This document shows positions 7,077 through 10,651 of a stretch of 10,651 nucleotides of DNA, piece by piece. Origin of the DNA: an uncultured Phycisphaerales bacterium (lineage in GTDB: Bacteria > Planctomycetota > Phycisphaerae > WQYP01). Under the pieces are notes generated by a model. The model was not told the origin of the DNA, did no database searches, and was given only the letters and a program-made list of their open reading frames with translations. How positions within the stretch are numbered: position 1 is the stretch's first letter; the number at the start of each line of letters is the position of its first letter. The stretch is from the NCBI GenBank assembly GCA_903868035.1, contig CAIPTQ010000110.1:1-10651 (forward strand), read 5' to 3'. The position numbers and the translations under genes are program-made.

Positions 7077-7135
7077 CGCACGCCGGAACCCGTAGCGTCA
7101 GCGAGGGTGGCGAGGGTAGGGCATACGCACGCCGG
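7077..7135. repeat. CGTAGCG-motif copy flanked by 10-base direct repeats
   Basis: The motif CCCGTAGCGTNAGCGAGG occurs here (7086-7106 with flanks, N = C) as well as at 9297-9317 and 9438-9458. CGCACGCCGG stands on both sides, at 7077-7086 and 7126-7135, enclosing ~39 bases. The direct repeats could be a target-site duplication left by insertion of a small element, or chance in GC-rich DNA. Confidence 0.45.
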
Positions 7136-7149
7136 CGCTGATCCGCCCT

Positions 7150-7956
7150 TCATTCCACGGTGAACTTCAACCCGTCATACCCCACCCGCACCTGCGCCGG
7201 CAGCGTCGCCTCAAGGTCGGCATGCTTGATGTCGTGCGACAGGTGCGTGAAAAACGCCCTCCGCGGCTGGAGGTCGGCGATCACGGCCAGCGCCTGCTCG
7301 AACGACAGATGCGTCGGATGGGGGCGCGGGCGCAGGCCGTCGATGATGAGGGCGTCCAGGCCGCGGAGCTGCTCCCGCCCGGCGGCGGGGATGTCGTGGC
7401 AGTCGGTGCAGTAGGCGAAGTTCCCAATGCGGAACCCCAGCACCGTGCTCCGGCCGTGGGGCAGTGCGATGGGCTGCCAGGTCATGCCGCAGAGGTCGAA
7501 CGGGCCGGCGATGAGCGTGGGCACAAGCTCGGGCCGGAAGAGCGCGTCGCGGCCCGGTTCGGGGGGCCGGGGCGGCTCAAAGGCGTAGGCGAAACTCCGC
7601 CGCAGGAGGGCCATCGTATCGGCGGCGGCATACAAGGGCAGCGGCTGCTGCATCACCATGTTGAAACGCCGCAGGTCGTCGAGGCCGAAAATGTGGTCCG
7701 CATGGCCGTGCGTGTAGACCACGGCCGACACGCGGTCGAGGCCCTCGCGCAGGGCCTGCACGCGCAGCTCCGGCGTGGTGTCGATGAGGATGTTGTGCGG
7801 GGTGCCGTCGGGGCCGGCGTAGGATACGATGATCGAAGGCCGCGAGCGGCGATCGCGCGGATCGGTGCTGGCGCAGACGGCGCAGTGGCAGCCGATCATG
7901 GGGACGCCGACGGACGTCCCGGATCCCAGAAACGTGATGGATAGCGGCGCGGGCAC
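7150..7956 (-). CDS. PhnP-like metallo-beta-lactamase-fold phosphodiesterase
   Basis: The 268-residue protein has the PhnP subgroup layout of the metallo-beta-lactamase fold. Near the N-terminus is LGSGTSVGVP, then Cys23-x-Cys25-xx-Cys28. THGHADH supplies His83, His85, Asp87 and His88, and further metal ligands are His167 (LPHG), Asp185 (YCTDCHD) and His238 (THLSHD). In E. coli PhnP three N-terminal cysteines in the same spacing, with a histidine three residues after the last active-site histidine (here His241), hold a structural zinc. PhnP hydrolyses a cyclic ribose phosphate in phosphonate breakdown. No other phn gene is visible here, so the substrate is uncertain; a cyclic phosphodiester or small nucleotide is likely. 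I chose the GTG at 7956 because AGGAG lies 4 bases before it and homology starts a few residues later; a TTG at 8007 would add 17 unconserved residues. The gene follows the toroid-protein gene on the same strand and may share its transcript. Confidence 0.85.
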   Translation of the reverse strand: MPAPLSITFLGSGTSVGVPMIGCHCAVCASTDPRDRRSRPSIIVSYAGPDGTPHNILIDTTPELRVQALREGLDRVSAVVYTHGHADHIFGLDDLRRFNMVMQQPLPLYAAADTMALLRRSFAYAFEPPRPPEPGRDALFRPELVPTLIAGPFDLCGMTWQPIALPHGRSTVLGFRIGNFAYCTDCHDIPAAGREQLRGLDALIIDGLRPRPHPTHLSFEQALAVIADLQPRRAFFTHLSHDIKHADLEATLPAQVRVGYDGLKFTVE

Positions 7957-8018
7957 GAGGCTCCTGGTAAAAACAAAAGTATGCCCCAAGCCGCCACCCG
8001 TCCGCAACCGGGCCGGCC

Positions 8019-9194
8019 CTACTTCCGCGCCGCCTGCAGCGCCAGCACGGCGTACGACGTCGCCAACACCGGATTCCCCTCCAGCCAGCGCTCGCTCTTG
8101 GCGTTCACAAACGACCCGTCCGCTTTCTGCTGCGCCTGGAGAAAATCATTGAGCTCCTTGCGCCAGTTGTGCTTGACGCCCTTGGCGTCGGTGATCTCAT
8201 CATGGTTGTAGGCCTGCATGGCCTTGGCGAAGGCGTGCAGGTAATAATACTGCCCGTCCGCCGAGGCCCCCGAGCCGGGGTTGTATTCCAGCGTCCAGTT
8301 GCCGGCGATCCACTTCACCGCCGCCTTCACGCGGGCGTCGTCCTCCGTCAGGCCGGCATAGAGCAGGCTCTTGAAGCCCGAGTAGGTCATCGAGCCGTAG
8401 GAGCGCAGGGTGGCGCCGCCCTGCAAGTTGTCGATGTCGCCAAACTTGGAATCGCCGCCGTTGGCGGGCGTGTAGATGAAGCCGCCGTCGGTGGCGCCCT
8501 TGGCGAACGGCTGGTCGTTGGTTTCGCCGTTCATCTGCGACCGCGACACAAACACCAGGGCCTTCTGGATCGCCGGATCGTTACCCGGAAGCCCCGAATC
8601 GTGCAGCGCCTCGATGAAGTAGGCGGTGTTGGAGAGGTCCGGCCGCCCATCCCCGCCGTAGCCGCTGCCGCCATACCAGGAGTTGGTTTTGGCGAGGGGC
8701 TTGCCGCCGGGTGCCTGCGCCAGGGGCTTGCCCGTCACATCGTCCATCGATTCATCCAACTGCATCCCCTTAAGGAATTTCTGCAAGCCGGCAATCTCCT
8801 GGGCGTATGGTTCAGGCCCTCCCCAGCGTTTGCCGGCCATGATCTGTTGCGACAGTGCGGCATAGGTGGACAGCACAATCGCCGAGTTGTAATTCGGATT
8901 TGACTCCTTGTAATACCCCCCGTCCTTCTGCTTGGTGGTCTCCATAAACGCCAGCGCCTTTTTCATGGCCGGATCGTCCACCGCCGTCCCCGCCTGCGCC
9001 AGCCCCTTGACCACCATCGCCGTCACCGCCGGCCCCACCTGCGGCAGCCACGCACCATCCTTGTCCTGCTGGGTCAGCAAATAAGCAATCGCCTTTTTCT
9101 CCGCGTCGGTCTGTGGACGCGGGGCTTGCTGGGCGCAGGCGGCGCTGGTGAGAAGGGCGGTGGCCAATAGGGCGGGAATAAAATGGAGTCTCAT
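8019..9194 (-). CDS. Secreted alpha/alpha-toroid repeat protein (prenyltransferase/squalene-oxidase repeats)
   Basis: The 391-residue protein starts with a signal peptide (residues 1-21, cut near ACA|QQ; Cys20 is not in a good lipobox). The rest is repeated helical pairs joined by DG-aromatic turns: QQDKDGAW (42-49), KQKDGGYY (88-95), ATDGGFIY, ADGQYYYL and KADGSFVN. Such QW-like repeats build the alpha/alpha barrel of squalene cyclases, protein prenyltransferases and related proteins. I see no DxDD motif of class II terpene cyclases and no prenyltransferase zinc site, and the protein is exported, so terpene cyclisation in the usual sense is unlikely. It may be a structural, polymer-binding or polysaccharide-lyase-like protein. 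The segment GKPLAKTNSWYGGSGYGGDG is Gly-rich and may be a loop. AGAGG 7 bases before the ATG supports the start. Similar exported proteins are, as I recall, frequent in planctomycetes; their function is not known. Confidence 0.78.
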   Translation of the reverse strand: MRLHFIPALLATALLTSAACAQQAPRPQTDAEKKAIAYLLTQQDKDGAWLPQVGPAVTAMVVKGLAQAGTAVDDPAMKKALAFMETTKQKDGGYYKESNPNYNSAIVLSTYAALSQQIMAGKRWGGPEPYAQEIAGLQKFLKGMQLDESMDDVTGKPLAQAPGGKPLAKTNSWYGGSGYGGDGRPDLSNTAYFIEALHDSGLPGNDPAIQKALVFVSRSQMNGETNDQPFAKGATDGGFIYTPANGGDSKFGDIDNLQGGATLRSYGSMTYSGFKSLLYAGLTEDDARVKAAVKWIAGNWTLEYNPGSGASADGQYYYLHAFAKAMQAYNHDEITDAKGVKHNWRKELNDFLQAQQKADGSFVNAKSERWLEGNPVLATSYAVLALQAARK

Positions 9195-9201
9195 GGAAAT
9201 T

Positions 9202-9206
9202 CCTCT
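9202..9206 (-). promoter_or_regulatory. Ribosome binding site of the toroid-protein gene
   Basis: AGAGG on the minus strand lies 7 bases before the ATG at 9194, supporting the start that gives the signal peptide. Confidence 0.75.
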
Positions 9207-9220
9207 TTCTAGCTAGGGGC

Positions 9221-9226
9221 ATTATA
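9221..9226 (-). promoter_or_regulatory. Perfect -10 box of the toroid-protein gene
   Basis: TATAAT on the minus strand would start transcription near 9214, leaving a leader of about 20 bases that holds the ribosome binding site. No good -35 box lies 16-18 bases upstream, so the promoter may need an activator or be weak. Confidence 0.5.
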
Positions 9227-9296
9227 GCCTGACACATGGAACGTTGCCGTGGGCGGCGATCCAGTTCTCCCGCCAGGGACGCCGCGCGGTCCAACA

Positions 9297-9458
9297 GAAC
9301 CCGTAGCGTTAGCGAGGTGGAGTTGCGTGCCTTCAAGCGGACGGTTTCTTCGCGCAGGCGCGGGACAGCCTTTCGCATACGGGAAACCTTTCATCGCCTG
9401 CGCGAGGCCACCGGGATCGTGGGGAACGATCTCCCCACCTCGCTTACGCTACGGGTTC
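9297..9458. repeat. 162-base inverted-repeat element with two conserved blocks per arm
   Basis: The left arm begins with a 21-base block ending CGTAGCGTTAGCGAGG (9297-9317), and 53 bases from its start carries TCGCGCAGGCG (9350-9360). The right arm, read on the minus strand, begins with the same block (9458-9438; one base differs) and carries the identical 11-base block again exactly 53 bases from its start (9405-9395). The sequence between the blocks is not conserved. The right arm also contains a perfect 7-bp hairpin (GTGGGGA/TCCCCAC, 6-base loop, 9419-9438). Equal spacing in both arms indicates two copies of one element in opposite orientation rather than chance. It could be a MITE- or REPIN-like mobile repeat or a structured RNA; no transposase is present. 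Confidence 0.65.
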
Positions 9459-9581
9459 CGTTTTGCTGCCGGGGGCGGCTGGATTTCTCCTTGACGAAGT
9501 CGCTCCGACATCACAAAGTAATGTTTCAGAGATTGCTCCTTCATTGTGAAATCCCGCAGTCGGGGAAAGCCGAGTAACTTC

Positions 9582-10640
9582 ATGACCGCAGTTGGTTGGA
9601 TTGCCGTATACAGCCTCGCCATCCTGGCGGTTTCCATGGGCGGCGGGTTGCTGCCCTTCCTCGGGCGCATCACCCACAGCCGGCTGCAATTCTATCTGTC
9701 CGCCTCGGCCGGGGTCATGCTCGGGGCGGCGTTCTTTCACATCATCCCGGAGGCCGTCGAGTTCTCGAAGGGCAACTTCGGCTGGTGGATGTCCCTGGGC
9801 GTGGTGGGGCTCTTCTGCATCGAGCGTTTCATCGCCCCGCACACCCACGAGGTTGCCGAAGGCCACATGGCCGAGCATCAGCACGGGTCCGGCGAGTTCA
9901 TCGCGGTGAATCCCCACGAGCATGGCCACGGGCACGACCACGGCCATATTCACGGGCCGGCATGCGGGCATGAACACGGCGGCGGAAACCCGCTGGCGCC
10001 GGTGACGCCGCCGGCCCCGGGCATCCCCGACGTGTGCGCCGAGCCGGATCATTACACCGCCGCCCCGGCGTTTTCGGGCTGGATGGCCGTTCTGGGGCTG
10101 ACGCTGCACACGTTCATGAACGGCGTGGGCCTCGGCGGGGCGGTCATCGCCGAACTGGACGGGCACACCCAGCACACCGGCTTGCTGGCGCGGTTCGCGC
10201 TGCCCGGCTTGGCGCTGTTCCTGGCGATCGCCCTACACAAGCCGGCGGACGCGCTCGCCGTGTCGATGATGCTCTCGCACCGGGGCGTCTCGCGGTTCAA
10301 GGTGCTGCTGGTGCAGCTCGGGTTTGCGACCATGGTGCCCGTGGGGGCGTTTCTGTTCGTGCTCACGCGCGGGGCGATCGAGGCGCAGTTGCAGACGCAG
10401 CTCGTCGGGGCCGCGCTGGCCTTCTCCGCCGGAACGTTCCTCTTCATCGCGCTGTCGGACCTGCTGCCCGAAGTGCAGTTCCATCGGCATGACCGGGGCA
10501 AGCTCTTCGCCGCGCTGCTCGCCGGCGTGGCGCTGATGGGGATGATCGCCCTGCTGGACCCACACGATCACGGCGGCGGCGGCGAGTCCGGCGGAAATGC
10601 CAACACCTCTGCGCCCACCACCGTCACACCTTCCCCCTGA
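9582..10640 (+). CDS. ZIP-family divalent metal transporter with His-rich cytoplasm-type loop
   Basis: The 352-residue protein has membrane spans at about 4-25, 36-54 and 65-83. A His-rich loop follows (~85-134, with HEHGHGHDHGHIHG and GHEHGG), then five more spans from ~166 to ~335. The transport motifs of ZIP proteins are present in variant form: FFHIIPEA in span 2 (His53), LHTFMNGVG in span 4 (His176, Asn180), and LHKPADALAVSM in span 5 (His219, Asp223). ZIP proteins bring Zn2+, and in some cases Fe2+, Mn2+ or other metals, into the cytoplasm; the His-rich loop between spans 3 and 4 is typical and may sense or buffer metal. A second short His patch (DPHDHGGGG) precedes a low-complexity tail. 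I chose the ATG at 9582 because the conserved membrane span begins there. A GTG at 9546 would add 12 basic residues, and neither start has a strong ribosome binding site. Metal choice cannot be told from sequence. Confidence 0.88.
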   Translation: MTAVGWIAVYSLAILAVSMGGGLLPFLGRITHSRLQFYLSASAGVMLGAAFFHIIPEAVEFSKGNFGWWMSLGVVGLFCIERFIAPHTHEVAEGHMAEHQHGSGEFIAVNPHEHGHGHDHGHIHGPACGHEHGGGNPLAPVTPPAPGIPDVCAEPDHYTAAPAFSGWMAVLGLTLHTFMNGVGLGGAVIAELDGHTQHTGLLARFALPGLALFLAIALHKPADALAVSMMLSHRGVSRFKVLLVQLGFATMVPVGAFLFVLTRGAIEAQLQTQLVGAALAFSAGTFLFIALSDLLPEVQFHRHDRGKLFAALLAGVALMGMIALLDPHDHGGGGESGGNANTSAPTTVTPSP

Positions 10641-10651
10641 TAATTTTCCAA

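Larger units (their letters stand above)
9195..9581. other. Divergent intergenic region between the toroid-protein and ZIP genes
   Basis: This 387-base gap separates two divergent genes and I see no credible coding frame in it. From left to right it holds the ribosome binding site and TATAAT of the leftward gene (9202-9226) and a 162-base inverted-repeat element (9297-9458) with a 20-base hairpin inside it (9419-9438). Further right is a TTGACG at 9491-9496 that could be a -35 box for the ZIP gene. Only poor -10 candidates follow it: CAAAGT at 17-base spacing or AGTAAT at 20. I saw no obvious Zur or Fur operator palindrome. Confidence 0.6.

Noticed and set aside
7222..7944. A 240-residue plus-strand frame opposite the PhnP-like gene
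   Set aside because: It is antisense to a gene whose complete set of metal ligands is conserved; no motif or ribosome binding site supports it.
8010..8019. GGGCCGGCCC as a terminator of the toroid-protein gene
   Set aside because: It overlaps the stop codon, cannot form a hairpin with a proper loop, and the T-rich stretch at 7965-7978 is too far away and lacks an adjacent stem.
9343..9388. GGTTTC/GAAACC pairing inside the inverted element, which would cross the 11-base arms as a pseudoknot
   Set aside because: Only 6 bp and expected by chance in a region this size; no second example supports it.

Overview
The window is a GC-rich bacterial chromosomal segment that reads as ordinary housekeeping and accessory gene content. 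It contains no phage, CRISPR or transposase gene. Gene content points to Planctomycetota, possibly a Phycisphaerae-like lineage: a membrane-fused spermidine-synthase-like protein, a secreted GH115 glycosidase, a secreted squalene-cyclase-like repeat protein, and a His-rich ZIP transporter with HKPAD in place of the usual HEIP-type motif. The intergenic DNA is full of short GC-rich palindromes and a recurring CGTAGCG motif. This assignment is inference from gene style, because no 16S rRNA or other phylogenetic marker larger than ribosomal protein S20 is present.

Plus strand, positions 2-5920: the 3' part of a membrane protein with a C-terminal spermidine-synthase-like domain. A 213-base spacer follows that holds four hairpins of identical 7-3-7 geometry. 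Next is a GH115 (xylan alpha-glucuronidase family) gene split between two frames at a run of ten G, then an inner-membrane NlpC/P60-type cysteine peptidase.

Minus strand, positions 5930-9194 (read from high to low): a secreted alpha/alpha-toroid repeat protein behind a perfect TATAAT, a PhnP-like metallo-beta-lactamase-fold phosphodiesterase, ribosomal protein S20 (rpsT) with its own promoter and a leader hairpin, and a TlyA/FtsJ-like methyltransferase without an S4 domain. The methyltransferase gene converges on the NlpC/P60 gene with 9 bases between the stops.

Plus strand, 9195-10651: a 387-base spacer carrying a 162-base inverted-repeat element, then a ZIP-family metal transporter gene that is complete within the window.

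The genes do not form one pathway. GH115 and the toroid protein are exported, NlpC/P60 and ZIP act in the cell envelope, and rpsT with the TlyA-like gene is a plausible ribosome-related pair. The least explained material is the non-coding DNA: the quartet of hairpins with compensatory stem changes (2280-2472), and the CGTAGCG-motif elements (7086-7106 and 9297-9458). I found no convincing new multi-gene defence or biosynthetic system.
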